From assembly GCA_964584125.1 (NCBI GenBank), contig CAZOYP010000004.1, forward strand, positions 1 through 48,561: 48,561 bases of DNA, given 5' to 3'. The DNA comes from Nitromaritima sp964584125. GTDB taxonomy: Bacteria; Nitrospinota; Nitrospinia; Nitrospinales; VA-1. Positions within the stretch are counted from its first letter, which is position 1; each line of letters starts with the position of its first letter. The notes under the pieces were generated by a model. It worked only from the letters and a program-made list of their open reading frames with translations, did not search any database and had not been told where the DNA came from. Below are positions 7,851-17,272 of this stretch, piece after piece. The position numbers were made by a program, and so were the translations under genes.

Positions 7851-8628
7851 CACATGAATGGATATAATTAGAAAGACTAGCAAAGTCTTCAATTGATAAT
7901 GTTTCTCCTCTACGACTCAAGTTAATTCCAGCTAACTCTGTTTCTCCATTTTTGTTTTGAAATAAGCTTTCCCATCCAGTGAGATTATTTTTGAGCATTT
8001 TTCGCTTGTGCAAAAAAGAAGAATTAACCACAGAAAAAAATGTTTTTAGATTATCAACTTGCACTCTTGGAGTGTTAAGTGGGGTAAGCTTTATAACTGA
8101 AGAATCAATTTTTGGTTTTGGTGAAAAAGCGGTTTTGCTCACCTCTGTAATTCGTTCCACTTCGCAGTAAAACTGAATAAAAACGGAAAGCGATCCATAT
8201 TCTCTGGTGCCTGGGATAGCAACTAGCCGGTCGACAACCTCTTTTTGAAGCATCACTGTAATTTGGGTAAAGTGTTTGCGATAATGGATCAGCCTCTTAA
8301 GGATATGTGTTGCGGCATAGTATGGTAAATTTGAAACCACTTGATATTGGTTTCTTAATGCACTGTAGTTATATTTTAATGCATCTGCTTGAATAAGTTG
8401 AAAGTTTTCCTTTGCTTTAAAGCGGTCTGTTAATGCTAGACAAAGCTTAGAATCTATTTCAATGGCTGTTAATGACTTAGCTTTTTCCAGCAAGATATCA
8501 GTGAGAATCCCTTTTCCAGGGCCAATTTCCAATACATGCTGATTTTTGGAAATATTTGCGTGGTGAATAATTTCGCAAGCGATGTTCTCATCGATTAGAT
8601 AGTTTTGTCCCAGTCGGGGTTTCTTCAT
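7843..8628 (-). CDS. rsmA: 16S rRNA dimethyladenosine transferase RsmA (KsgA)
   Basis: RsmA dimethylates two adjacent adenosines (A1518 and A1519 in E. coli numbering) near the 3' end of 16S rRNA. The 261-residue length is normal. Visible motifs: 'RLGQNYLID' at the N-terminus (usually GQNFL; here Tyr replaces Phe), the SAM loop 'LEIGPGKGILTD' near residue 35, the acidic 'AIEID' of motif II, and the catalytic 'VVSNLPYY' motif IV. The C-terminal helical domain contains 'SSFLHKRKMLKNNL'. It overlaps pdxA by four bases (8625-8628) and cobA-hemD by eight, so the three form a tightly coupled operon. Linkage of pdxA with rsmA is also known in enterobacteria. Confidence 0.93.
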   Translation of the reverse strand: MKKPRLGQNYLIDENIACEIIHHANISKNQHVLEIGPGKGILTDILLEKAKSLTAIEIDSKLCLALTDRFKAKENFQLIQADALKYNYSALRNQYQVVSNLPYYAATHILKRLIHYRKHFTQITVMLQKEVVDRLVAIPGTREYGSLSVFIQFYCEVERITEVSKTAFSPKPKIDSSVIKLTPLNTPRVQVDNLKTFFSVVNSSFLHKRKMLKNNLTGWESLFQNKNGETELAGINLSRRGETLSIEDFASLSNYIHSCDD

Positions 8629-9626
8629 CTCGAGTGTATAGGCTTCGTAAGTTGGGCCGCTGATTGTGTCGCTAGCTCAAGGCTTTTGGAAGAGGCGCAG
8701 TTTTTTCCGGCTATATCAAAAGCTGTCCCATGATCAACTGATGTGCGAATTATTGGTAGTCCAATAGTCACATTAACCGCTGTCCCTTTGTTGGCCATTT
8801 TAACAGGAATCATTCCTTGATCATGATACATTGTAATTACGACATCGTATTCGTTTGGTTTTAAATTTGCGAATAAAGCGTCTGCCGAAAACGGGCCTAA
8901 AGCGTTGATCCCCTCTTTTCGTACATCGTCCAGAGCTGGAATGATTGCTGTTAGTTCTTCTTTGCCAAAAATTCCACCATCCCCGCAGTGTGGGTTTAGG
9001 CCAGTAACAGCAATTTTTGGAGATCCCGTAACATGTTCTAGTAACCAGTTATGAGTAAGCTTAATAGTAGTTGCTATTTGTTTGCGTGTGATAAGTTGTC
9101 CTACTTTATTGAGTGGAATATGTGTTGTGGCAGTTACCACTCGTAATGCACCACCGGTCAACATGAGCGCTGCGTCCTTAGTGTCAGTGAGGGCGGCTAG
9201 CATTTCAGTGTGCCCCGGCCACAAAAACCCAGCCAGATGAATGCTCTCTTTATTGATTGGAGCTGTAACAATTGCCTCAACTTTATGATCGACTGCTAAA
9301 TTTACTGCAGCACGGATATATTCTACGGATGCTTTTCCGCCCACAGGACTAGGTTGGCCAATATTAATAATACTTTGAATATTTTTCAGGTCTAATACGT
9401 CAATAGAACCTGGAGCAAAGGATGCTTCTGTCGGAGATGATATAGCGACAATAGACAGATTAGAGGAAAGTTTCAAGGCCACCTTATTTAAAAATGCGGC
9501 GTCTCCAATAACAATTGGAAAGGAGAAGTTGTAGATAGATCTGTCCTGAAACATTTTAATAATTACTTCCGGTCCGACACCGGCGGGGTCGCCCATGGTA
9601 ATGGCGATGCGTGGTCGGTATTCCAA
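8625..9626 (-). CDS. pdxA: 4-hydroxythreonine-4-phosphate dehydrogenase PdxA
   Basis: PdxA oxidises 4-phosphohydroxy-L-threonine with NAD in the DXP-dependent pyridoxal phosphate pathway. The protein opens with 'RIAITMGDPAGVGPEV', and shows 'VTAPINKESIHLAG', 'GHTEMLA' with a metal-ligand His, 'ITGLNPHCGDGGIFG'-like 'GLNPHCGDGG', and 'VITMYHDQGMIPVK', the other metal and phosphate-binding blocks. I choose the TTG at 9626, because GGAGG at 9634-9638 stands seven bases before it and the product (333 residues) matches the usual length; an upstream TTG at 9641 would overlap that ribosome binding site. First gene of the pdxA-rsmA-cobA-hemD operon; 72 bases separate it from pckA, so it may be read from the pckA promoter. 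Confidence 0.9.
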   Translation of the reverse strand: MEYRPRIAITMGDPAGVGPEVIIKMFQDRSIYNFSFPIVIGDAAFLNKVALKLSSNLSIVAISSPTEASFAPGSIDVLDLKNIQSIINIGQPSPVGGKASVEYIRAAVNLAVDHKVEAIVTAPINKESIHLAGFLWPGHTEMLAALTDTKDAALMLTGGALRVVTATTHIPLNKVGQLITRKQIATTIKLTHNWLLEHVTGSPKIAVTGLNPHCGDGGIFGKEELTAIIPALDDVRKEGINALGPFSADALFANLKPNEYDVVITMYHDQGMIPVKMANKGTAVNVTIGLPIIRTSVDHGTAFDIAGKNCASSKSLELATQSAAQLTKPIHSR

Positions 9627-9698
9627 GGTGTTTCCCTCCAAAACTCTTTAAACGGTTATACCGGTGCGTGGTGGTGCGACCCGGAGAGAACTATTGGA

Positions 9699-11369
9699 TC
9701 AGCCTCTTAATTTTTGAACTTTCGGTCGGCTTTGTTCAATGGGAGCCATTGGATTGGGGCTGGCCGCTAGTATTTCTTTTGTGACGGTACTCTCATATTC
9801 TTTGAAGTTCTCAACGAATTGAGCGGCTAGCTCCCGAGCCTTTTTATCGTATTCCTTTTTATCTTTCCAGGTATTTCTTGGGTTAAGAATTTCCTGAGGC
9901 ACAGCTTGATGGCCTTCGATGTTAACAGATGTTGGAATATGTAAACCAAATACCGGATCTGCTTCTGTTGGAGCGCTCTTAAGCTCTCCTTTTAGAATAG
10001 CACTGATCATTGCCCGAGTATGTGCTATTTCCATTCGATGTCCTACCCCATATTGTCCAGCAGTCCAGCCTGTATTAACTAGCCAACAGTCGACATTATG
10101 CTTGGCAATACGTTCGCCCAGCATATTGGCATAAACTGAAGGGTGTAGAGTCATAAATGGAGCACCAAAGCAGGTGCTGAATACGGCGGTGGGTTCTCGG
10201 CTTAGCCCTTTTTCGGTTCCTGCTACCTTTGCAGTATAACCGGAGATGAAGTGGTACATGGCTTGTTCGGGAGTCATTTTAGCAACTGGAGGCAGTACGC
10301 CATAAGCATCGCATGTAAGCATGATCACCTGTTTTGGGTTATCACCCATCCCATTGGGGACTGCATTTTTAATATGTGTAATCGGATAGCTTGCTCGTGT
10401 ATTTTCAGTAAGACTTGCATCATCTAGATTGAGTCTTCGTGTAATTGGGTCCATAACTACATTTTCGAGAATAGTTCCAAATTGCCGCGTACACTGGAAG
10501 ATTTCTGGTTCTGCTTCTTTAGAAAGACGAATGACCTTCGCATAGCATCCACCTTCAAAATTAAAAACTCCCTTATCACTCCATCCATGTTCGTCGTCTC
10601 CGATCAAATCACGGTTAGGGTCGGCTGAAAGGGTAGTTTTTCCCGTACCAGAAAGACCAAAAAAAACTGCAGAATCTCCATCAGAGCCAATGTTTGCTGA
10701 ACAATGCATCGATAGGACTGAATGTTTTTTAGGTAATAGATAATTGAGAACAGAAAATACAGATTTTTTTATTTCGCCGGCATAATATGTTCCTCCTATG
10801 AGGACTAATTGCTTAGAGTAATCAACTACAACAAATACCTCCGAATTAGTGCCATCAATCGAAGGTACAGCTTGAAAACTGGGAACATGAAGTATAGTGA
10901 ACTCTGGAACATGATTAGCTAGGTTGTCGAGATCTTTTATTTGGATAAACATGTTTCTTGCGAAAAGATTATGCCAGGCCGTTTCTGTAATAACACGGAT
11001 GTGAAGCTGTTTTTCGCGGTCTGCCCCAGCACAACAATCCTGAACGTAAAGGCTTTTATTTTGAAGATAAGCAAGTATGCGACCGTACAAGGCATCAAAT
11101 TGCTCAACACCGAAAGGTTTGTTTACTTTGCCCCACCAAATATCTTCTTGACTGCCTGGTTCTTTAACAATGAACTTGTCGTTAGGGGCACGGCCGGTGT
11201 GCTGGCCTGTCGCTACTACCACAGGGCCTAGGTGAGAAATATGCCCCTCTCCGTTACGGCTGATGTGTTCGTACAAAGCGGGTGTTGTCAGATTCCAAAA
11301 AATTTCTTTCGCGTTCTTAATTCCGTGGTGTTCCAACCCAACTTTGTGTTTTAAGCCCTTTGTGGACAT
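9699..11369 (-). CDS. pckA: Phosphoenolpyruvate carboxykinase (ATP)
   Basis: PckA decarboxylates and phosphorylates oxaloacetate to PEP, the first committed gluconeogenic step, using ATP. The 556-residue length fits. The P-loop 'FGLSGTGKTTLSAD' spans about residues 237-250, followed by 'LIGDDEHGW' (kinase-2-like, metal-binding) at 255-263 and 'NFEGGCYAK'. The oxaloacetate-binding 'TGRAPNDKF' lies at 58-66 and 'IGGTYYAGEIKKSVF' at 191-205. The ATG has a strong AAGGAG ribosome binding site at 11379-11384. About 95 bases upstream, a minus-strand TATAAT (11465-11470 complement) could be its -10, but no good -35 is seen. Suggests growth on C1-C4 substrates or CO2 with an active gluconeogenic flow, as expected of an autotroph or heterotroph on acids. 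Confidence 0.95.
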   Translation of the reverse strand: MSTKGLKHKVGLEHHGIKNAKEIFWNLTTPALYEHISRNGEGHISHLGPVVVATGQHTGRAPNDKFIVKEPGSQEDIWWGKVNKPFGVEQFDALYGRILAYLQNKSLYVQDCCAGADREKQLHIRVITETAWHNLFARNMFIQIKDLDNLANHVPEFTILHVPSFQAVPSIDGTNSEVFVVVDYSKQLVLIGGTYYAGEIKKSVFSVLNYLLPKKHSVLSMHCSANIGSDGDSAVFFGLSGTGKTTLSADPNRDLIGDDEHGWSDKGVFNFEGGCYAKVIRLSKEAEPEIFQCTRQFGTILENVVMDPITRRLNLDDASLTENTRASYPITHIKNAVPNGMGDNPKQVIMLTCDAYGVLPPVAKMTPEQAMYHFISGYTAKVAGTEKGLSREPTAVFSTCFGAPFMTLHPSVYANMLGERIAKHNVDCWLVNTGWTAGQYGVGHRMEIAHTRAMISAILKGELKSAPTEADPVFGLHIPTSVNIEGHQAVPQEILNPRNTWKDKKEYDKKARELAAQFVENFKEYESTVTKEILAASPNPMAPIEQSRPKVQKLRG

Positions 11370-11615
11370 TGCAGAAAACTCCTTATACGAGAATTTTGAG
11401 AGAAATTATTCTTTAATTTAATTTTTTTTTGATTGAAAGGCATTAAAATAAAGCCTCTTAATCGATTATACTTGGGATATTATCATAGATTTTAGTGAGT
11501 CAAAATAGAAGACTATAAAAATATTTGCCAAACAGTCTCAAACTTTGAGAAATTAGGTATAAGTGAACGCCCCTTCCTTACTTCTCGGTAATTATTGGTT
11601 ATTTTATAAGAGATT

Positions 11616-12530
11616 ATGAATATTTTTGGACAAAAGAAAAAAAACTCAGAAGTTAAGATACTTACCCGAGAAAAAAGCGATTATAACGATATTTATGTTA
11701 TGCAGAAAGGCTCCAAGCGTGAAATGTGGTTCCGAAAAAAGAACGATTTTTTTCTTCAAAGTCGTATCGACATTAATAAATTGGATAATCTTATTCTGAT
11801 TAATACAAAATTGCTAATTTCTGCTCTTTTGTTGCAGCCCACACCGAAGAGAATTCTTATGATTGGTCTTGGTGGGTGCGCTATAAGTAACTTCTTATCT
11901 TTCTTGTATCCACAAGTCATTATAGATGTTGTTGAAATAGATCAGAAGGTCATAGATATTTCTAAAAAATTTTTTTATTTAAACGAAACATCGAACTATA
12001 AAGTGCATCAAGATGATGGGCGTCGATTTATTCGAAAAATGTCGGGTAGAAAAACTTATGATTTGATTTACCTCGATGCTTTTAAAAGCGGATCGATCCC
12101 ATTTCATCTAAAAACTATTCAATTTTATAAAGATGTGAATCGGGTTCTTTCTTCTGAGGGAGTGGTTGGTTCTAATCTATACGGAAAAAGTAATTTGTTG
12201 AAGCCCAACGACTGGAAAACATTCTCTGGTGAATTTAACAAAATTTATTGTTTTGAAGACAACGGTCGTAAGTCTACAGTCCTTTTTGCAACAAATAGAG
12301 TAGAGACTTGGGGTATGAGTCACTTTATTCAAGCAGCAAAAAAATTTCCTTTGTCGTTGCCATTTTCGTTGGTAGATATCGCTAAAACTTACCGACCAGA
12401 AAAGCTAGAAAAAGATAACGGAACTGTGTTCGAAGATAATTTTAAAAAAAATGAGTTTGACCGAACGATAGAAAAAAACAACCTAGATCATACAAAGTTC
12501 ATTCCTTATCCGATCAAAAACTTTGAATGA
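11616..12530 (+). CDS. Spermidine synthase-like methyltransferase-fold protein
   Basis: A 304-residue protein with a Rossmann fold of the polyamine-synthase type. Seen: 'LMIGLGGCAISNFLSFLYP' (glycine loop, near residue 87), 'DVVEIDQKVIDISKKFF' (acidic residue binding decarboxylated SAM or SAM), 'DDGRRFI' and 'YDLIYLDAFKSGSIPFHL'. These are the hallmarks of SpeE-like proteins, many of which are not true spermidine synthases. The second conserved aspartate region of the putrescine site is present as 'LDAF', but the N-terminal beta domain is short. The last 60 residues, rich in Lys, Glu and Asn, are outside the fold. The gene stands alone, convergent with the NHL protein 13 bases away. Enzyme activity uncertain. 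Confidence 0.65.
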   Translation: MNIFGQKKKNSEVKILTREKSDYNDIYVMQKGSKREMWFRKKNDFFLQSRIDINKLDNLILINTKLLISALLLQPTPKRILMIGLGGCAISNFLSFLYPQVIIDVVEIDQKVIDISKKFFYLNETSNYKVHQDDGRRFIRKMSGRKTYDLIYLDAFKSGSIPFHLKTIQFYKDVNRVLSSEGVVGSNLYGKSNLLKPNDWKTFSGEFNKIYCFEDNGRKSTVLFATNRVETWGMSHFIQAAKKFPLSLPFSLVDIAKTYRPEKLEKDNGTVFEDNFKKNEFDRTIEKNNLDHTKFIPYPIKNFE

Positions 12531-12543
12531 TCTAAAAGTATAG

Positions 12544-15500
12544 TTAAGAGGCAAGAGTTTTCTTGATATCGAAAAACTGAATACGGTTATTACACATATC
12601 TGCGACAGCAAGAAGGTCATTGCGTGTGCCCATCCATCCTACACGATTAAACTGTCCGATTCGCCTACCTGAGTTCCCATAAATTCCTTGAATATTTAAG
12701 GAAGAGTCTAGGTGGAGAATACGACTGCTCCAGTGGTCAGAGGCGAAAACTCCATAGTCGTGGCTAAATGTAGTAATGTATAGATCCCCAAACCCTGTAT
12801 CTTTTCGAATAAGATTTGCTAATAAATTCCCATGAGAATCGTAGCGTTTAATTAGACTCTCTGATTGGTCGGCAACAAGATATTCTCCATTTTTAAGGCA
12901 GCAGATGCCTATAGGATGCTTCAAGTCTTTAGGAGTTAATGAATTTATAAGATTACCGTTTGGATCATAGACTTGAATCCGATCGTGAGAGGTATCTGCT
13001 ATCCAAAGATTATCTTCATTGTCAATAGAGGACGAGAAGACTATACCTAAACGTTGTCCTTTTTCCCCATAGTCACCAAATGTTAAGAGAAGCTCTCCGT
13101 CTGGAGAGAACTTTTGAACTCGCTGGTTATTCATATCAACAATATATACGTTATTTTGCCGATCTAATTGCAAGCTAACAGGGTACTGAAATCTTCCGGG
13201 ACCATTGCCCCATCCTCCGAATAGGGCAAGACATATACCGGATTGCGAAATTCGGCGCACATAATGGTTTTCTTGGTCCACGTAAAATAGATTTCCGCTA
13301 GTATCAAAAGCTAACCCCATAGGTTGCGCAAGGGTCCCCATAGCTGGGCCCATGGGGGTAAGAGAATGGCTAAGGGTAGGTACCAATTCAAAAATATACC
13401 GTTCCTTTTTGTATACGTTAGTTTGGCGAAGAAAATCGAAAAGACGAGCCAGCCTATTGCATGTTCTAGAGTGACGGATGAGATTGAACTTTAAATCCTC
13501 TAGGTCGTTTCGAATTGCATCTATTTCTAAATCTAATTGTAGAGACTGGTCAATTTTATTTGTATTTTGCTCCAAAAGTAAGTTCGACTGCTGACTTTTT
13601 AAGCTAGAGAAGCGGAAATTAAAATCTTTAATTTTTTTTGCAGTATAATCTACGTTAGTTTCTTCTTGCGAATGATAGACCGCTAGTTTTTCATAAAAAG
13701 ACTGAGCAGATGATTCTTGACCCACCTTTTTATTGGAAGCAAGTAAAGCAGAACCAGTTATTAGCCTGTTTATATTATTGTTTTCATTTACCTCAAGAGT
13801 CAAAATCATTCGCCGAAGAAGACTAGTCTGAAAATTAACAACATAGATATTATTATTGATCGAGATACGAGATCGTTTATCTTGCGGGGCAATGTGTTTC
13901 AGTTTTTGATTTAAGTCTCCGTATTGCTTGTGGAGATCTTTTAGTTGTTCCTGCAGGTCATGATTTTTTTCTTCGTAATTGGTTTGAGATTCTAAAATTT
14001 TAGAAATTCTTTGAACAATATCATCCGGTAAGGAGTCTATGCAGTAAGTGCTGTTCCCTATAATAAGTTGGTTGTATTTTATTTCAAAATCGGCACTCTC
14101 GGTATCATAGGAGTTAATAATTTCTTTAATACTTAAATCTTCAACGTCGAAAGGTACAGGTAAGAAATAATCTGGGCTGGGTTTCCTAGATATAGGCGTC
14201 TTATTTTTTCCCCAGTGAGCAATCCATAAATCGATCAGGTCTCGCCACAAGGTATCTATGATGGCGTGAGCTGGCCGAATTTCATGAATACCAAGCAAAA
14301 TTTTTGGTACGATCTGATTCCCAGGAGGTTCCCCGATTATTTGGGACAAAATCTCGCCGGTCTGAAGGCTATTAGTTGAATTTTGCGAGCAACACTTAAA
14401 AGCAATCAGTATAGTGCGAACTTCAAAAAGTAAGGGTGTGAATAGAGAAAGTGTTCGATTGTTAGCATGAAAATTTGATAGGAAAACACTCCACTTTGAC
14501 TGGTCTTCCTGCAATTCGCCGAAAGCCTTTACTAATTCCATTTCATTTTTTTCTTTGATTGCAAGGTTAGCGGAGAATACATCTCCTAACACATTTAACC
14601 TTCTAATTAAATCATCGCACCCTGCCTGAACTATTTTTGACGATTTGTGAGCGCTAATTATGTTGCTTATGTACTCAGCTAATTGATCTGATAATCGGCA
14701 GTGCTTATATGAAATATCGCGAATTTTTCGAAATAGGATTTTATCTTGTTTTTCTGCATTGAATAACTCTCGATTGAAAATTAGAGGGTTTTCTTGGTTC
14801 TCAAGAATATCCAGTTGTTTTTTAAATTCTTCGGCACTAAATTTTCTAGCTGCTTTTTCCCAAGTTTCGTAAGTTGCCAAAACTTTTTCTCGCGAAAAAT
14901 CCATTTGTTTTGAAAAAACGTCAAGTCCACTCAAGAGAGCTGTTTCGTTTTTTAACGAATGATCTTCTTTCAGCGTTATACGACTAATATTTAAAAGAAT
15001 GTTTGCGTCAAATTTTTCTGCTAGGTATTTCTGATTTTCTCCAGATTGCATAAGTTGGATAGCTTTTGCATAGCTTTCCTCTGCCCTTAAGGGGTCTAGT
15101 GATTGCTCTTTGAGTTGGCCTTCGAGCGTAGACCATTTTGGATTTTTAGGGTCAGATTGAATTCTGTTGTCGACAATTGACTTTAAAGTCTCAGAAGGTG
15201 TTGAAAAACGGAATACACTTGGATTAAAGGTAAGGCCTATATGCAATTTCCCATGAGAGTCTATAGCTGTTAGACACGGAGCCTTGAGCGACGAAGAGTT
15301 ATCTATTTGTTCTAAAGAGTCTAAGAATTGTCCAAACGGGGAAAATATTTGAACGCGATTATTATTTAAATCACAAACATATAGAAGATCATTTTCCCCA
15401 ATGGAGATGCACAGAGGGTATTGAAACTGACCAGCTTCTTCTCCTCGTTCACCAAATGTAAGTACCCTCTGCCAATTTTTATCGAACTTGACGATGCGAT

Positions 15501-16095
15501 GATTACCACTATCAGTAATGAAATAATTTCCCTGACTATCTCTCTCTATGGATGTTGGGAATTCAAATGCTGGGGATGAAAAAAGGTTAGCGGGAGTTTC
15601 ATAGAAATAGGCAAGATGTTCCTCCAGAACCGTACCACGCTGGCCAATCCATCCGAGAGACTCTCCTTCGGGGGAAAACCATTGAATGCGATGATTATAA
15701 CGCTCAACTACCAAGATCGTTCCACAATCTTTAACCATAATATCGTAGGGTTCGTTCAGTTCGCCTTTTCCTTCTCCATATGAACCAAAAGTTTGTTGAT
15801 GATTTCCATTTGGATCAAACTTTTGGATTCGATGATTCCAACTGTCTGCTACGTAAATATTTCCATGTCTATCTACCTCTACGCCCTTTGGATAATAAAA
15901 TTGTCCACTTTCTTTGCCTTTTTCACCAAAGCTTTTCACCAACTGATCATTATCATAAATTTGAACACGGTGATTGAAATCATCTGCAAGAACTAATTGT
16001 CCCAGAGGGGTGAAAGCAAACCCAGAAGGAGGTGAGAGTTGCTCAGAAGCTTTGTTGTCTAAGCGAAATGAATTATCAAAAGAGATAGATAACAT
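12544..16095 (-). CDS. Large protein with two NHL beta-propellers and a helical middle
   Basis: This 1183-residue protein has NHL repeats at both ends. N-terminal block, about residues 20-310: repeated units of the form 'GxFxxPxGxxxDxxGxxYVxDxxNHRIQxF', e.g. 'NIYVADSWNHRIQKFD'. C-terminal block, about 905-1180: again repeated units, e.g. 'NVYIVDMNNQRVQKFSPDG'. The ~590 residues between are charged, helix-rich and partly coiled-coil (e.g. 'NYEEKNHDLQEQLKDLHKQ'), with perhaps a TPR-like unit near 330-350. No signal peptide or TM is seen, so it is probably cytosolic, or exported by an unusual route. NHL propellers bind proteins, RNA or glycans. No Shine-Dalgarno is clear. The convergent and divergent neighbours give no direct clue; function unknown. 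Confidence 0.75.
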   Translation of the reverse strand: MLSISFDNSFRLDNKASEQLSPPSGFAFTPLGQLVLADDFNHRVQIYDNDQLVKSFGEKGKESGQFYYPKGVEVDRHGNIYVADSWNHRIQKFDPNGNHQQTFGSYGEGKGELNEPYDIMVKDCGTILVVERYNHRIQWFSPEGESLGWIGQRGTVLEEHLAYFYETPANLFSSPAFEFPTSIERDSQGNYFITDSGNHRIVKFDKNWQRVLTFGERGEEAGQFQYPLCISIGENDLLYVCDLNNNRVQIFSPFGQFLDSLEQIDNSSSLKAPCLTAIDSHGKLHIGLTFNPSVFRFSTPSETLKSIVDNRIQSDPKNPKWSTLEGQLKEQSLDPLRAEESYAKAIQLMQSGENQKYLAEKFDANILLNISRITLKEDHSLKNETALLSGLDVFSKQMDFSREKVLATYETWEKAARKFSAEEFKKQLDILENQENPLIFNRELFNAEKQDKILFRKIRDISYKHCRLSDQLAEYISNIISAHKSSKIVQAGCDDLIRRLNVLGDVFSANLAIKEKNEMELVKAFGELQEDQSKWSVFLSNFHANNRTLSLFTPLLFEVRTILIAFKCCSQNSTNSLQTGEILSQIIGEPPGNQIVPKILLGIHEIRPAHAIIDTLWRDLIDLWIAHWGKNKTPISRKPSPDYFLPVPFDVEDLSIKEIINSYDTESADFEIKYNQLIIGNSTYCIDSLPDDIVQRISKILESQTNYEEKNHDLQEQLKDLHKQYGDLNQKLKHIAPQDKRSRISINNNIYVVNFQTSLLRRMILTLEVNENNNINRLITGSALLASNKKVGQESSAQSFYEKLAVYHSQEETNVDYTAKKIKDFNFRFSSLKSQQSNLLLEQNTNKIDQSLQLDLEIDAIRNDLEDLKFNLIRHSRTCNRLARLFDFLRQTNVYKKERYIFELVPTLSHSLTPMGPAMGTLAQPMGLAFDTSGNLFYVDQENHYVRRISQSGICLALFGGWGNGPGRFQYPVSLQLDRQNNVYIVDMNNQRVQKFSPDGELLLTFGDYGEKGQRLGIVFSSSIDNEDNLWIADTSHDRIQVYDPNGNLINSLTPKDLKHPIGICCLKNGEYLVADQSESLIKRYDSHGNLLANLIRKDTGFGDLYITTFSHDYGVFASDHWSSRILHLDSSLNIQGIYGNSGRRIGQFNRVGWMGTRNDLLAVADMCNNRIQFFDIKKTLAS

Positions 16096-16251
16096 AAGTT
16101 TGGTTATTGTTTTCTTATTAGGATACGGTGGGTGTGAATTTGGAAAGAATTAAATATATTAATCCAGCTCACTATCAACTTAGTGCATTTAATCACAAAC
16201 TGAAATCGATGACAATAGAGTGCTAAAAGCAGGGCTGTTTTTTTCGCAATA

Positions 16252-17190
16252 TTAAGATTTGATGATTAGCGTTTCAATTTCACTGTCAGGCACAGTACGT
16301 GAACTTTGTATTTGAAAGCGACGAAAAAGCATAGGAAGAAGCATTCTAAATGCATCCAATTTACTCTTGAATAAGGTAATGCCTTGACCACGATACGTGA
16401 AATATTTAATATCATTGAACTGATGCTTCAAAATTGCCCATACATATCGGAAATACATTTTTAAAGAATAGTTCCTGATAAGTACAAATATATCATTGCG
16501 TTTGCAAAGGTAAATATAACGGTCACTATACAGTCCTACGGTGGCAGTTCCTATATGATAAACCTTGGCTTCGGGAAGATAAATACATTTGAACCCTTGT
16601 AGCTGCCCCCGCATATTTATGTCTACATCTTCAGCAAAAATAAAGAAGTCTTCATCAAAAACTCCCACTTGTTCAAAGAAATCACGCCTATAGATCCCAG
16701 CGCCAGCGCAGGCACCAAATACGTAATCCTCTTGGTTATATTGGCCGACGTCTTTTTCCCCTTGCCCTCTTCCACCTCCTGCTGACCATGCGTGAAATAA
16801 GTCTCCAGTGTTGTAGAATACATCACGCTGATCAAGAAACATCATTTTAGTCGTGCCCATACCACATTCTGGGTGACGCTCCATACCCTCGTAAAGCTTT
16901 GAAAGCCAACTTGACTCTACCTCAATATCATTATTAAGGAGACTGATATATTTTCCTTTTGCGGCCTTGATGCCTTGGTTGCATGCAACCGCAAAGCCCA
17001 TATTTTTCTCATTTCTAATTAAACGGACTTGTGGGTATTTTGCCTCGATCATTTCACGTGATCCGTCTACCGATCCATTATCGACTACGATTACCTCGTA
17101 ACTATCGAAATCAGATAAAGCCAAAGAGTCAAGGCACATACCGATAAATTTTATTCCATCCCAGTTTGGGACAATAACGCTGATTTTCAA
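16252..17190 (-). CDS. GT2 family glycosyltransferase (rhamnosyltransferase-like)
   Basis: The 312-residue protein starts with 'KISVIVPNWDGIKFIGMCLDSL', the entry of the GT-A fold, followed by 'EVIVVDNGSVDGS' (nucleotide binding), 'GFAVACNQGIKAAKGKYISLLNNDIEVE' (DxD equivalent as NND) and 'YRRDFFEQVGVFDEDFFIFAEDVDINMRG', containing the ED catalytic-base region. This layout is that of WbbL/RfbF-type rhamnosyltransferases for O-antigen or mycolyl-linker synthesis. Start is TTG at 17190, supported by AGAGG eight bases before it. Part of a minus-strand pair with the TPR-tailed membrane protein 82 bases upstream. Confidence 0.85.
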   Translation of the reverse strand: MKISVIVPNWDGIKFIGMCLDSLALSDFDSYEVIVVDNGSVDGSREMIEAKYPQVRLIRNEKNMGFAVACNQGIKAAKGKYISLLNNDIEVESSWLSKLYEGMERHPECGMGTTKMMFLDQRDVFYNTGDLFHAWSAGGGRGQGEKDVGQYNQEDYVFGACAGAGIYRRDFFEQVGVFDEDFFIFAEDVDINMRGQLQGFKCIYLPEAKVYHIGTATVGLYSDRYIYLCKRNDIFVLIRNYSLKMYFRYVWAILKHQFNDIKYFTYRGQGITLFKSKLDAFRMLLPMLFRRFQIQSSRTVPDSEIETLIIKS

Positions 17191-17272
17191 GGTAAGAACC
17201 TCTTAATTACTTTTTAAGAAAATATAAGTACATTATAAGCATATCGGCGCATTACACAAAAATCTAAATCAA

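Noticed and set aside
6321..7892. cobA-hemD starting at 7892
   Set aside because: The extension is hydrophobic, not in the family, and would overlap rsmA by 50 bases; the ATG at 7850 fits.
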